From contig NZ_JACAPG010000003.1 in assembly GCF_013385825.1 (NCBI RefSeq), forward strand, positions 1 through 64,000: DNA of 64,000 nt. The letters run 5' to 3'. Positions 8,509 through 17,973 of the stretch are shown here, one piece after another. The position numbers and the translations under genes are program-made. Below the pieces are notes generated by a model, which had not been told where the DNA came from, did not search any database, and saw nothing but the letters and a program-made list of their open reading frames with translations. The DNA comes from Pseudomonas reactans (GTDB lineage: Bacteria > Pseudomonadota > Gammaproteobacteria > Pseudomonadales > Pseudomonadaceae). Position 1 is the first letter of the stretch. Every line of letters begins with the position of its first letter.

Positions 8509-10236
8509 TCAGTGAATGATGCTGCCGGCTTTCAGCCGGCGACGGCGTTGGCCCAGAAAGACCAACCAGGCGATCAGGCATAACGTCAGTGGTATCGCAA
8601 AGGTCACGACCAGTTTTATAGTCAGCTCCATTCGACGTACCTGCGCATAAGCTTCGTGCTCCAGCGTGTGCAGCTCCATGGGCAAGCGCAGTCGCTCCTT
8701 GTTGAGTGCCTGCAACCGGGTGCTAGTGTCCACAGCCTGGGTGCCGAGGGCGGTTGTCCATGGGCTAAGTCGTTGCCATTCCTGTTCCGTGCGCTGCAGG
8801 CGCCGCTCCAGTTCGCCGGCCTTCAGGCGATAGGCCTGTTTCGCGACTTCGCGCATGCCTTCCAGCGCATTGGGTGATCTTTCCTGCGCCTCGCGCGGGC
8901 GTATGGCGGCCAGTGTGTCGGGGGCGGACAGGTTGTCCAATGTATTCAGGACAAACAGCGCGTTGCCGTCCGGTGCCGCGCTGTTGACCGTATCCATGAG
9001 CATGTCCGTGTCAGCAACGACCACGACATGAATCTGTGCAGCTTTGCGCAAGCCAGGCGGCTGCCCCTGGATACCATCAGGAAACACCGAATAGCTCGGC
9101 CCCTCGATACGCGCAGCAATGACATGACGCCGTTCCTGATTCGACGCCTCTTCAATTATTGAGTCCATCGTGGTGGTGCTTTTGAGGCTATTGGCGTCCA
9201 ACAGGACTGATTGTTCGGAACTTTGCAGGAGCGGGCTGAAGGTCGTACGGCTCTTGCCCAGTCGGAAGAGAGCACCCGTGCTCGATACCGTGACCCTATT
9301 GAGGTTCCATGCACTGATGTCATGTGTGTTCATCGCCTGCCGGGGCAGGTTCAGCCTGACCTGATTGGGCTTACCCAGTGTCTCCCGTGGCGTGTAGAGG
9401 TTGTCGACTACCACTTTGTCCGCAGGCATCTGGATACCCCATGCGGCAAGTAGTTCGTTCAGCCGCGTGTTGCCGGGACGGTTCGGGCGCTGTTCACTCA
9501 AGGGGTCGATAAACACCATCAATCGGCCGCCTCTCAAGACAAATTGTTCAATGCCATACAGGGTCCGTTCAGACACCTCCTGAGGGTGCACGACCATCAG
9601 TGTTTGGATGGGGGCAGGAATTGACGCGACAGTCGATTCCAGATTGACCAAATCGAATTCTTGCCGCAAATCCTGCAACAGACGACCCGCAGACTCGCTC
9701 ATCGCCAGCCCTGACAGCAGCGCAACGACTGGCCGCTTCGGCTGTTGCAACTTGTAGAGCAGATGACTGATTTCATACTCAAGCAACGGTTTTTGGTCGA
9801 GGCTGAAGGCGGCAATTCTTCGTACACCGTGACCGGCGCGGGTACCGATAAGCCCGAGAAACCCGGCATTGTCCTGAAGGCCAGATAGTCGGGCTTTGTA
9901 GGCATCCTCCGAAAAAGGGGCTGGTTCAACAAGGTGCAGATTGATCATGCCATTGGCGGTTTCTTCGTACTCCTTGAGCAGGTCTTCAATATGCTTGCTG
10001 TAGCGCTGCACGGCATAGCTTCTTTTAGGATCGTTGTTGGAGTTGAAGTAATACAAATCCACCGGGTCTTCCAACCTAGCGAGTAGCTGTCGTGCGGTGG
10101 GCGTTAACGTGTGAGATTTTTGCTCAGAAAGATCCCACCGTAGATCAGGAAGTTTACCTATCCAAACCAGATTGAACGCTAGGAAAAGTAGTAAGGTAAC
10201 GATGAGTGTCATGCCGGTGCGCAGCGAGGACCGCAT
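8509..10236 (-). CDS. GldG-like ABC-transporter auxiliary protein
   Basis: A 575-residue membrane-anchored protein of the Gldg family. An N-terminal helix (~9-27) leads to a large extracytoplasmic region with the family features: SEQKSHTLTPTARQLL, the PVDLYYFNSN element, PVVALLSGL and FVLRGGRLMVFIDPLSE. A predicted coiled coil (~470-530, rich in Glu/Arg/Leu heptads) precedes a C-terminal helix (~543-565) and a basic tail QRRRRLKAG. Last gene of an operon with the permease (15-bp gap) and the ATPase. In Flavobacterium GldA/F/G work in gliding and secretion; the substrate in Pseudomonas is unknown. The ribosome site is AAGGGA. Confidence 0.85.
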   Translation of the reverse strand: MRSSLRTGMTLIVTLLLFLAFNLVWIGKLPDLRWDLSEQKSHTLTPTARQLLARLEDPVDLYYFNSNNDPKRSYAVQRYSKHIEDLLKEYEETANGMINLHLVEPAPFSEDAYKARLSGLQDNAGFLGLIGTRAGHGVRRIAAFSLDQKPLLEYEISHLLYKLQQPKRPVVALLSGLAMSESAGRLLQDLRQEFDLVNLESTVASIPAPIQTLMVVHPQEVSERTLYGIEQFVLRGGRLMVFIDPLSEQRPNRPGNTRLNELLAAWGIQMPADKVVVDNLYTPRETLGKPNQVRLNLPRQAMNTHDISAWNLNRVTVSSTGALFRLGKSRTTFSPLLQSSEQSVLLDANSLKSTTTMDSIIEEASNQERRHVIAARIEGPSYSVFPDGIQGQPPGLRKAAQIHVVVVADTDMLMDTVNSAAPDGNALFVLNTLDNLSAPDTLAAIRPREAQERSPNALEGMREVAKQAYRLKAGELERRLQRTEQEWQRLSPWTTALGTQAVDTSTRLQALNKERLRLPMELHTLEHEAYAQVRRMELTIKLVVTFAIPLTLCLIAWLVFLGQRRRRLKAGSIIH

Positions 10237-10251
10237 TAAGGATTTCCCTTC

Positions 10252-10977
10252 TCAGCTGTATTTATAGTTGAGGGTGGCTGTCGTCGCAGCGAGAAAAGCG
10301 AAGATCATGCTGATGAAGTAAAGCGTGTCACGCAGTGTGAGCTTTCCATGATCGATACTGCTGAATCGCAAAGCAGGGCTGAGTGAAGCGAGGTTGTCGA
10401 TCAATCCAATAGGGGCTTGCTGTTCAAGTGCGTCCAAGAGGGAGGAAAGTCCGCTGGCTGTAAGAAGTAAGCCCAGGGTCAGTAAGAATATTACAGTGCG
10501 CTGACGTACCAGTGCGCATATAAAACAACCGACTGACAGATAACTTCCTGCCAGCAGCCAACTTGCGAAAAGTTGCGAAGCAATAACGCTGTTATCCGCA
10601 CGGCCCAAGTAGTTGGTCACGATGACGAGAGGAAACATCAGGAGCAGGGCAGTGCCTGCTACGAGCCAGGCGGCGAGGAATTTTCCGACAACCCATTCAA
10701 AGGTCGTGAGGGGCAGGGTCTTCATCAGGTCGAAAAAAACGGCATTGGACTCATCCCACCATAATCGTGTGGTCAAGGCGGGAATGAAGAGTAAATAGAG
10801 CCAGGGATGGAACTGGACGAATACCTGCAGGTCACTGCCGTTTTGTTCCAGCCACGGGCTTATATACCCCCCCAGCGTCACTGAAAGTATTAGGAAGACC
10901 GCAATATTCAGGTAAGTACCGGGGGCACTGGCGTAGCTGGCGAGTTGACGCTCGAAAATGACAGGCAAAAATTTCAA
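10252..10977 (-). CDS. ABC transporter permease (GldF-like)
   Basis: A 241-residue, six-helix integral membrane permease of the ABC-2/GldF type. It starts KFLPVIFERQLASYASAPGTY, followed by helices near 20-40, 55-75, 105-125, 140-165, 170-190 and 215-235. The start is TTG at 10977, supported by a perfect AGGAGG 7 nt upstream and by a 4-bp overlap with the stop of the ATPase gene (TTGA), so the two are translationally coupled. It should form the membrane channel for the ATPase and the GldG-like protein. Substrate unknown. Confidence 0.85.
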   Translation of the reverse strand: MKFLPVIFERQLASYASAPGTYLNIAVFLILSVTLGGYISPWLEQNGSDLQVFVQFHPWLYLLFIPALTTRLWWDESNAVFFDLMKTLPLTTFEWVVGKFLAAWLVAGTALLLMFPLVIVTNYLGRADNSVIASQLFASWLLAGSYLSVGCFICALVRQRTVIFLLTLGLLLTASGLSSLLDALEQQAPIGLIDNLASLSPALRFSSIDHGKLTLRDTLYFISMIFAFLAATTATLNYKYS

Positions 10978-11900
10978 AGAGGCGCCTCCTGGCTCAGATG
11001 GTGGACCACATCATTCAGGCGACCTGGTTCCAGGCTCAGCGAGTTGATCTTCCAGCGGCGACTGGCAATCAGCATGTTGATATGGGGGTAGATGGTATGC
11101 CCTGGCATGGCGAGAACAGTTACCGTACCGGGTGCATGGCGATGTTCCTCAATGCCAGCCACCCCGGGCAGTACGGCCAGTGCCAGTAGGTCCAGCGGGG
11201 TATCCGCAGCGAGAGTGACCGCCTGGAAATGGCGCGAGTCGCGTTGCAACTCGGGCAGTGGGGTATCGGTGACCAGGCGACCGCTTGCGATGACCAATGC
11301 ACGGGTACACAACTCAGAGAGCTCATCGCAGTGACGAGAGGCGATGATGACTGTCATTTCTTGCGTCAATGATTGGATAAGCGCCCTGAATGTATGCTTT
11401 TGATCAGGTGCGAGTCCTTCAGTTGGCTCATCCAGCAGTAACACCGCAGGGTCGTGCAGGACGGCCTGGGCAATGGCGACTTTACGTTTCCAGCCGATGG
11501 AAAGGGCGTCGAGGGGCGCGTTGAGCACTTGAAACAGATCCAGCCGTGCGACCGCTTTTTCCAGCCGCGCGCGTTTTTCGGCGCCGTGGAAGCCGCGCAC
11601 GGCAGCAATGAAACCAAGGAACGTTTTGACGGACATCGTTGGATGGCCGAGGTCCCCAGACAATTGATAGCCGACGAGTTGTCTCGCTTTAAGTGCATGG
11701 GTCTGTGTGTCGAAACCTTGGATGCTTATATAGCCACTGGACGGCTGTGTTGAACCCGCTATTGCATTGAACAGAGTTGTTTTGGCCATCGGATCCTGTC
11801 CGAATAGGCCTAGGCATTCTGGTTGATGAGCACTGAATGAAAGGTCGCTGAGTACAGTTGTGCTACCCGCGTGTTTTGTCAGATTGCTTATTTCGATCAT
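10974..11900 (-). CDS. ABC transporter ATPase with degenerate Walker A (GldA-like)
   Basis: A 308-residue ABC ATPase, first gene of the three-gene operon. Start chosen at ATG 11900 (MIEISNLTKHAG), where family similarity begins; an in-frame upstream start at 12104 adds 68 unrelated residues. Walker B (VLLLDEPTEGLAPDQ), a variant signature (LSIGWKRKVAIAQA) and the H-loop (SRHCDELSE) are normal. The P-loop reads GQDPMAKTT where GxNGxGKTT is expected: Lys and Thr remain, but two glycines are replaced by Pro and Ala. ATP hydrolysis may therefore be impaired. The C-terminal ~90 residues form an accessory domain. Confidence 0.85.
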   Translation of the reverse strand: MIEISNLTKHAGSTTVLSDLSFSAHQPECLGLFGQDPMAKTTLFNAIAGSTQPSSGYISIQGFDTQTHALKARQLVGYQLSGDLGHPTMSVKTFLGFIAAVRGFHGAEKRARLEKAVARLDLFQVLNAPLDALSIGWKRKVAIAQAVLHDPAVLLLDEPTEGLAPDQKHTFRALIQSLTQEMTVIIASRHCDELSELCTRALVIASGRLVTDTPLPELQRDSRHFQAVTLAADTPLDLLALAVLPGVAGIEEHRHAPGTVTVLAMPGHTIYPHINMLIASRRWKINSLSLEPGRLNDVVHHLSQEAPL

Positions 11901-12119
11901 TTTTTTACCGAATAAGTTTGGCGTGACGTAGGGGGCGTGAAAAAAGGGTACGGGTAATGGTCGTTTTAGGGAACGCCGATAATTATTAATAAGAGAAGTC
12001 CTACGTGCGAGTTGGGCAAGCCGCTGAAACAATGTGTTAGGTTTCAGAATGTCCAATTTTTGAATGTTTATTGGTTGTTTAGATAAACTTTCTACCCTGC
12101 ACAATGAGGCGTTGATGCC

Positions 12120-13106
12120 ATGATGCTGCTACGTACCCTTGTTCTTGAGCGCAACGGGCAAGATACTCCCGTTAACGGCGCACTGCTCTGTGGTTTTGCT
12201 GTAGGCCAGACAGCCTCCAACTTTCTTGTTTACAGTCTGGATGAGGAAGTGGAACCGGAAAGTTCCAGGGTTTATATCGCCGCGTTACGTAAGAAAGTTG
12301 ATCGATATTTTCTGGGCGGGGTGGAGTCTAAGGAAGACCTGCAGTTGGCCTTGCACGTGTTCAAGCAAATTCTGACGTTGGCGGCTTCGGGCATGAAGGC
12401 GGGGGGAGGTACCGAAACCCAGGCGCCCTATCACTTTGTCGATTTGAAAGGCTGCAAGCTGCCGCCTGCAAGGCCCGAGGACCATCATTCGGTGATCATC
12501 AAAAAGGCGTTGGTGATGAAGGTGATCACTCTGGGCATGTCTGCACCCACGCTCCCAGCGATCGAGAGCGCTTCGGTGATTGTGCCGTCCATTCGTTTCT
12601 CGTCCCAATTGAGTTCGTCTCCTAAAACGATCAACCCTTCCGAACCCGTCCGGACACTTGTGCATGAGCAGCCCGTTGAGGAGAGTCGCAAGCCACCTCT
12701 CGAAGCCCCCTTGATGATGGCGCAAACCGCACCGGTCATCCCGCCGCCTCCCGGTGTGCCTGCACCACTGATACGGCCTGCTCCCGACGACCACAGCACG
12801 CTGCTCGAAGTGGACAGTACGTTGACCAACCTTGCCCGTGTGGCCCAAGAGTTGACCCAGCAAAAACTTGCGGCCATTGAGCGGGAATCGGCACTTGAGC
12901 AATGGCAAGCGCGATTGCAGCAGGAGCAGAAACAATTGGATGAGAAGGTTGGAGAACTGGAGCAACGTACCACTCAATTGCATGATCATTCACTTGCGGT
13001 CAGCCAGAGGACCGAAGCCCTGAAGGTGATAACGTCGCAGGTATCGAGCTTGCGACAGAGTCTGCGTGGCGTGCTGCTTGAGCTGGATCAGGCGTTGGAT
13101 GGCTAG
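12120..13106 (+). CDS. Unrecognised protein with proline-rich linker and C-terminal coiled coil
   Basis: A 328-residue protein that I do not recognise. Residues 1-115 look globular (LLRTLVLERNGQDTPVNGAL and YIAALRKKVDRYFLGGVESK). Residues ~150-225 are low-complexity and Pro/Ser-rich, including VIPPPPGVPAPLIRPAP. Residues ~230-325 are a strongly predicted coiled coil (EQWQARLQQEQKQLDEKVGE, then SLRQSLRGVLLELDQAL). No signal peptide or membrane helix is visible. It is divergent from the Gld-like ABC operon with 219 bp between the starts, so shared control is possible. GAGG precedes the ATG by 11 nt. Confidence 0.75.
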   Translation: MMLLRTLVLERNGQDTPVNGALLCGFAVGQTASNFLVYSLDEEVEPESSRVYIAALRKKVDRYFLGGVESKEDLQLALHVFKQILTLAASGMKAGGGTETQAPYHFVDLKGCKLPPARPEDHHSVIIKKALVMKVITLGMSAPTLPAIESASVIVPSIRFSSQLSSSPKTINPSEPVRTLVHEQPVEESRKPPLEAPLMMAQTAPVIPPPPGVPAPLIRPAPDDHSTLLEVDSTLTNLARVAQELTQQKLAAIERESALEQWQARLQQEQKQLDEKVGELEQRTTQLHDHSLAVSQRTEALKVITSQVSSLRQSLRGVLLELDQALDG

Positions 13107-13219
13107 ACTGGCCTGGCTACTTTCGCCGGTTCATTTATCATCAACGCCAGCCAGCCGACGCCTGGGCTCTAAGCACAGGCACATCGGCACCTATGGACAT
13201 TGCCTCGGGATGCAAGCGT

Positions 13220-13693
13220 TTGAGTACCAAGCTGATTACCAAAGAAGGTCATGAAGCGCTGAAAAAGGAGTTGGATTACCTGTGGCGCGAAAAGCGCCCG
13301 GACACTACGCGCAAAGTGACCTGGGCGGCCTCGCTGGGAGATCGCAGCGAAAACGCCGATTACCAGTACAACAAGAAGCTGCTGCGTGAGATCGACCGTC
13401 GCGTGCGTTACCTGCGCAAGCGCCTGGAAGACATGCGTGTGGTGGAGTACATGCCTGAGCAGGAGGGCAAGGTGTTCTTCGGCGCTTGGGTGGACATCGA
13501 AAACGAGGCGGGTGAGACCAAGCGTTTTCGCATTGTCGGCTATGACGAGATTTATGATCGGATGGACTACATCTCCATCGATTCACCCATGGCCCGTGCG
13601 TTGTTGCGCAAGGAAGTAGACGATGAGGCCATCGTGCAGACCCCGGGTGGAGAAGTGTGCTGGTGGATCACCGGCATCGACTATGTGAAGTGA
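13220..13693 (+). CDS. greB: Transcription elongation factor GreB
   Basis: GreB rescues backtracked RNA polymerase by stimulating transcript cleavage through the secondary channel. The N-terminal coiled coil carries the acidic tip, and WAASLGDRSENADYQYNKK plus REIDRRVRYLRKRLEDM are near-identical to E. coli GreB; the C-terminal FKBP-like domain has QEGKVFFGAWVDIENE and DYISIDSPMARALL. Homologues begin MST-IT-EGHEALKKELDYL, which favours a TTG start at 13220 (157 aa). An upstream in-frame ATG at 13193 would add nine residues; neither has a strong ribosome site. Monocistronic. Confidence 0.93.
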   Translation: MSTKLITKEGHEALKKELDYLWREKRPDTTRKVTWAASLGDRSENADYQYNKKLLREIDRRVRYLRKRLEDMRVVEYMPEQEGKVFFGAWVDIENEAGETKRFRIVGYDEIYDRMDYISIDSPMARALLRKEVDDEAIVQTPGGEVCWWITGIDYVK

Positions 13694-13697
13694 GTGA

Positions 13698-13733
13698 AGT
13701 CGGCCCGTGTTCAGTGATGAACATGGGCCGACT
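13698..13733 (+). terminator. Hairpin between convergent greB and ybbP
   Basis: A 16-bp stem with one G-T wobble (AGTCGGCCC... / ...GGGCCGACT) around a GTGA loop, right after greB. The T run is weak (GCGTTTC). It probably ends greB transcription and may serve both strands. Confidence 0.7.
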
Positions 13734-13738
13734 GCGTT

Positions 13739-16252
13739 TCAGCCTTCACGCAACACGGTCAACGGGCTGGCGTTGAGTGCGCGGCGAGTGCCGAATACAC
13801 CCGCACCGCCGATCAATACGGCACCTATCACCGGCAGCAGCAACAGCCACGGATGAGGCTGCCAGGCCAGGTCAAACGCATAGCGGTACAGCACAAAGGT
13901 CACCAACTCGGTCCCGAGCGCTGCAAGCAGGCCACTCACGGCACCCAGCAAACCGAACTCGATACGCCTGGCCTTGACCAGCAGCTTGCGTTCCGCGCCC
14001 AGTGCACGTAGCAGGGCCCCTTGGCGGATACGCTCATCGAGGGTGGCTTGGAGGCCGGAGAACAACACCGCCATCCCCGCCGCCAAGACAAACAGCAGTA
14101 CGTATTCCACCGCCAGGGTCACTTGGGCGAGGATGCTGCGCAACTGCTCCAAGAGTGCCTCGACTTGCAGGATGGTCACCGCCGGGAAAGCGCGGGACAG
14201 GTCGACGATCTGCTGGTCATGCCCAGGCGCCAGGTAGAAGCTGGTCAGGTAGGTGGCCGGCAAATCCTTCAAGGTACCCGGTTGGAAAATCATGAAGAAG
14301 TTGGGCTGGAAGTTATCCCAGTTGATGGTCCGCAGGCTGGTCACCCGCGCTTCACGGTTCTCCCCACCTACCGTAAACACCAGGTGATCATCGAGCTTGA
14401 GCTTGAGGCTTTCCGCAACCTTGGCCTCGACCGATACGCCGGGGATTTCATCGGTAGGTTGCTGTGACCACCATGCACCGGCGGTCAGGGCGTTGCCCGG
14501 TGGCAGGTCGGCAGCCCAGGTCAGGCTCAGGTCGCGTTGCACCGCGCGATCGCCACTGGAGTCCTTGCTGACGATTTCCTGCACGGGCTCGCCATTGATA
14601 CTGATCAAGCGACCTGGCACCACCGGATACAACGGCGCGGACTGTGCCTGCAGTTCCAGAAGGCGGGCGCCGAACGCGTCCTTGTCGGCCGGCAGGATAT
14701 TCAAGGCGAAATAGTTGGGGGCATCCTTGGGCAGTTGGTTTTGCCAGGTGTCGAGCAGCTCGCCACGCAGCAGGGCGATCAAACCCATGGAGAGCAGGAT
14801 CAAACCGAATGCCAGGGATTGACCGGCCGCCGCCAGTGGATGACGCAACAGTTGGCCCAGGCCCAGTCGCCACGGCAGGGAGGCGCGGGCCAGCAGGCGG
14901 CGCAGGCTTTGCAACAGCAGCAGGAGCAGGCCGCCGAGAACCAATGCCGCGACCACGCCGCCGCCGAGCAGGGCGAAGGTCAGCACCAGGTCGAGGCTAA
15001 GGCGCCACATGATCAGGCCCAATGCGAACAGTGCTGCGCCATAGACCAACCAGGTACTGGAAGGGATCGGCAGCAGGTCGCGACGCAACACCCGCAGCGG
15101 TGGCACGCGACCCAGTGCAGCCAGGGGCGGCAGGGCGAAGCCGGCAAGTGCGACCAGCCCGGTGCCGATCCCGGCAATGGCTGGTAACAGTCCGCCGGGT
15201 GGCACGTCCGATGGCAGCAGGTCGTGGAGGAAGTAGAACAGGCCGAATTGTGCCAGCCAGCCGAGCAGAGCGCCGGCAAGGCTGGCCAGCAACCCCAGTA
15301 CAGTCAATTGCAGGCTGAACAGCAACATGGCTTCACGTCGCGACAATCCCAGGCAGCGCAGCAAGGCACTCGCGTCGAAGCGTCGGGTGGCGAAGCGATT
15401 GGCCGACAGCGCCACGGCCACACCGGCCAAGAGGACGGCCACCAGACTGGCCATGTTCAGATAGCGCTCGGCCTTGCCGAGGGCGCCGCCGATCTGCTGG
15501 TTGCCATCCCGTGAGTCTTGCAGGCGCTGGTTGGCGGCGAGGCCTGGCTTGATCAGATCACGATAGGTTTGCAGCGCGGTACTGCCCTGCGGCCCACGCC
15601 ACAACTCGCGGAAACTGACGCGGCTGCCGGGTTGCACGACGCCGGTGGCATCCAGGTCCGCCAGGTTGATCATTACCCTGGGGGTAAGGCTGTAGAAATT
15701 GCCGGCGCGGTCCGGCTCGTAGGTCAGCACGCGGGCCAGGCGCAGCGTCTTCATGCCCACGTCAATGCTGTCGCCGACCTTGAGGTCCAGCGCCGTCAGC
15801 AATCGTGCTTCCACCCAGGCTTCACCGGGTTTCGGTCCGCCGCCTGGGGTTTCATCACCAAAGGGTGCCGCCGCGCTTTTGAGTTCTCCGCGTAGCGGGT
15901 ACTGCTCATTGACCGCCTTGATGCTGGAAAGCTGGATGCCGTTATCGGTGGCAATGACGCTGGAAAACTCCACGACCCGGGCATGATCCAGGCCCAGCTC
16001 GGTGCCTGACTGGATTTGCTCGGGGCGGGCCGGCGAGCTGCCTTCAAGTACCAGGTCGGCGCCGAGGAACTCGGTGGCGCGCAACAGCATCGCACCATTG
16101 AGGCGCGCACCGAAATAGCCGATGGCGGTGCTGGCGGCCACGGCCACCAGCAAGGCGAAGAACAACACGCGCAATTCGCCGGCGCGGGCGTCGCGCAGCA
16201 GTTGGCGCATGGCAAGGCTGAACAGGCGCAATAGCGGCAAACGTGCCATCAA
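13739..16252 (-). CDS. ybbP: FtsX/MacB-like ABC permease (YbbP)
   Basis: An 837-residue inner-membrane permease with two FtsX-type modules and about ten helices. An N-terminal helix (~20-40) precedes an extracytoplasmic region, then helix groups near 265-400, 440-500 and 725-825. Orthologous by position and length to E. coli YbbP, encoded beside YbbA and divergent from tesA. Such MacB-family permeases transmit force from ATP hydrolysis to periplasmic substrates such as lipids or lipoproteins rather than acting as channels; the YbbAP substrate is unsettled. Its start overlaps the 3' end of the ATPase gene by 4 bp, so the two are coupled. Confidence 0.9.
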   Translation of the reverse strand: MMARLPLLRLFSLAMRQLLRDARAGELRVLFFALLVAVAASTAIGYFGARLNGAMLLRATEFLGADLVLEGSSPARPEQIQSGTELGLDHARVVEFSSVIATDNGIQLSSIKAVNEQYPLRGELKSAAAPFGDETPGGGPKPGEAWVEARLLTALDLKVGDSIDVGMKTLRLARVLTYEPDRAGNFYSLTPRVMINLADLDATGVVQPGSRVSFRELWRGPQGSTALQTYRDLIKPGLAANQRLQDSRDGNQQIGGALGKAERYLNMASLVAVLLAGVAVALSANRFATRRFDASALLRCLGLSRREAMLLFSLQLTVLGLLASLAGALLGWLAQFGLFYFLHDLLPSDVPPGGLLPAIAGIGTGLVALAGFALPPLAALGRVPPLRVLRRDLLPIPSSTWLVYGAALFALGLIMWRLSLDLVLTFALLGGGVVAALVLGGLLLLLLQSLRRLLARASLPWRLGLGQLLRHPLAAAGQSLAFGLILLSMGLIALLRGELLDTWQNQLPKDAPNYFALNILPADKDAFGARLLELQAQSAPLYPVVPGRLISINGEPVQEIVSKDSSGDRAVQRDLSLTWAADLPPGNALTAGAWWSQQPTDEIPGVSVEAKVAESLKLKLDDHLVFTVGGENREARVTSLRTINWDNFQPNFFMIFQPGTLKDLPATYLTSFYLAPGHDQQIVDLSRAFPAVTILQVEALLEQLRSILAQVTLAVEYVLLFVLAAGMAVLFSGLQATLDERIRQGALLRALGAERKLLVKARRIEFGLLGAVSGLLAALGTELVTFVLYRYAFDLAWQPHPWLLLLPVIGAVLIGGAGVFGTRRALNASPLTVLREG

Positions 16253-16932
16253 GGCTCCAGGGGCGCGACCATCAGGCCGGCTTCAAGGCGGATCAGGCGT
16301 CGGCAACGATGGGCCAGGCGCTCGTCGTGGGTGACCAGCACCAGGGTCGTGCCGCTCTCTTTGTTGAGTTCGAACAGCAGGTCGCTGATGCGCTCGCCGG
16401 TGTGGCTGTCGAGGTTGCCGGTGGGTTCATCGGCAAACAGCACGTCCGGCTCCGCAGCAAAGGCGCGGGCAATGGCTACCCGTTGTTGCTCGCCACCGGA
16501 GAGTTGGCGTGGCGAGTGAGTCAGGCGTTGGCCCAGGCCGACACGTTCCAGCAGGTGCCGGGCGCGCTCACGGGCGTCTTTGCGGCCGTCCAGCTCCAGC
16601 GGCAGCATGACGTTTTCCAGGGCGTTGAGGCTGTCGAGCAGTTGGAACGACTGAAATACGAAGCCCACGTGCTCGGCACGGATACGTGCGCGTTGGTCTT
16701 CGTCGAGGGTGCTGAGGGCTTGCCCGGCGAGGGTGACTTCGCCGCTGCTGGGCAGGTCGAGGCCGGCCAGCAGGCCGAGGAGGGTGGATTTGCCGGAACC
16801 GGAACTGCCGACGATAGCCAGGCTATCGCCCTTGTTCAGTTCCAGGCTCAGTTCGTGCAGGATAGTCAGTTCACCTTCCGCGCTGGGAACCACTTTGCTA
16901 AGGTTCCGCGCGGTGAGAATGCTTGCGCCCAT
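16249..16932 (-). CDS. ybbA: ABC transporter ATPase (YbbA)
   Basis: A 227-residue ATPase of the LolD/MacB class, partner of the adjacent permease. Walker [11 protein letters not shown]-loop [10 protein letters not shown], signature [14 protein letters not shown], Walker [13 protein letters not shown] and H-loop LVTHD are all intact. Start at ATG 16932 ([13 protein letters not shown]); the frame continues upstream on the other side of tesA but without family similarity. The start codon lies only 10 bp from the divergent tesA ATG, so its promoter must sit inside tesA. Confidence 0.93.
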   Translation of the reverse strand: MGASILTARNLSKVVPSAEGELTILHELSLELNKGDSLAIVGSSGSGKSTLLGLLAGLDLPSSGEVTLAGQALSTLDEDQRARIRAEHVGFVFQSFQLLDSLNALENVMLPLELDGRKDARERARHLLERVGLGQRLTHSPRQLSGGEQQRVAIARAFAAEPDVLFADEPTGNLDSHTGERISDLLFELNKESGTTLVLVTHDERLAHRCRRLIRLEAGLMVAPLEP

Positions 16933-16942
16933 GGAGAATCCG

Positions 16943-17548
16943 ATGCGAATGTGGTTTTTGAGTGCTGGCCTGGCCTTGATGTGCATGGCCCAGAACGCAG
17001 CGGCGGGTACAGTCCTGATCGTTGGCGATAGTATCAGTGCCGGTTTCGGCCTGGATACCAGCAAAGGGTGGGTTGCCCTGCTGCAGCAACGGCTCAAGCA
17101 GGAAGGTTTCGACGATAAAGTGGTCAATGCCTCCATCAGTGGCGACACCAGTGCCGGAGGCCTGGCGCGGCTGCCGACGGCGCTTGCAGAGCATAAGCCG
17201 GACGTGGTGGTGATCGAGCTGGGCGGTAACGATGGCCTGCGTGGGCAGCCGCCTGCGCAATTGCAACAAAATCTTGCGTCGATGATTGACCAGTCCAAGG
17301 CCGGCGGGGCCAAGGTGTTGTTGTTGGGGATGCAGTTGCCACCCAATTATGGCCCGCGATACACCACTGCATTTGCCGAAGTCTATGGTGTGCTGGCCAA
17401 GGAAAAAAACGTCCCGCTGGTGCCGTTTTTCCTCGACGGTGTGGGCGGGCACCCGGAGCTGATGCAGGCCGATCAACTGCACCCGGCGGTCGGCGCTCAG
17501 GGCAAGTTGCTGGAAAATGTCTGGCCGACGCTAAAACCGCTGCTATGA
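16943..17548 (+). CDS. tesA: Periplasmic SGNH esterase/lysophospholipase TesA
   Basis: A 201-residue exported SGNH hydrolase with arylesterase, thioesterase and lysophospholipase activities in its family. The signal peptide covers ~1-22 (FLSAGLALMCMAQNAAAG). Catalytic Ser is in VGDSISAGFG (block I), Gly in the SGDTSAGG stretch (block II), Asn in GGNDGLRG (block III), and the Asp/His pair in DQLHP (block V). Start at ATG 16943, 6 nt after GGAG; ATGs at 16931 and 16949 are in frame but less well placed. The head-to-head arrangement with ybbA is conserved with E. coli. Confidence 0.93.
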   Translation: MRMWFLSAGLALMCMAQNAAAGTVLIVGDSISAGFGLDTSKGWVALLQQRLKQEGFDDKVVNASISGDTSAGGLARLPTALAEHKPDVVVIELGGNDGLRGQPPAQLQQNLASMIDQSKAGGAKVLLLGMQLPPNYGPRYTTAFAEVYGVLAKEKNVPLVPFFLDGVGGHPELMQADQLHPAVGAQGKLLENVWPTLKPLL

Positions 17549-17606
17549 CGCTTTTCTACCGGCAGGCTTTCGGCTAAGGTGGCGCCCCCCCGATTTGGAG
17601 CCCCTG

Positions 17607-17900
17607 ATGTCGCGTCCTGCCTGGTCCCTGTTTAACTACCAACTGATCGAGCCGGACGAGCAGCTGGATCTGTTCGCCTGCCAGGAAGTGCGGGTGCATC
17701 TGGTGGCGCGTCAACTGGAACTGGGCGGCTCCATTGATCGCACCCTGTGCGGCACATTATTGCCTGCGCAACCGCGTTGGTCGCGGGTCGATCGTTCGAT
17801 CTTCCAGGACCAGCGCCTGTGCCCTTTGTGCCGTGCGATCCTGGAATCCCAGAAGCGCGGCACGCCGCCGATCTGGCCGGAGCTGCGTTTCGAGTTGTAG
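17607..17900 (+). CDS. Conserved hypothetical protein, 97 aa, CPLC motif
   Basis: A small soluble protein known to me only as a conserved Pseudomonas hypothetical. It has four cysteines, including LFACQ, TLCGT and CPLCRAIL near the C-terminus, which could hold a metal, but no named domain is evident. TTGGAG lies 7 nt before ATG 17607 and supports that start over 17595. It lies between tesA and the L,D-transpeptidase gene on the same strand and may be cotranscribed with either. Confidence 0.75.
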   Translation: MSRPAWSLFNYQLIEPDEQLDLFACQEVRVHLVARQLELGGSIDRTLCGTLLPAQPRWSRVDRSIFQDQRLCPLCRAILESQKRGTPPIWPELRFEL

Positions 17901-17973
17901 GGGGCAGCTAGAAGCGCGCTTCACGTATACAATCGATGTTTACCTCCCCGTCGTTCTGCGAAGGATTTACCGG

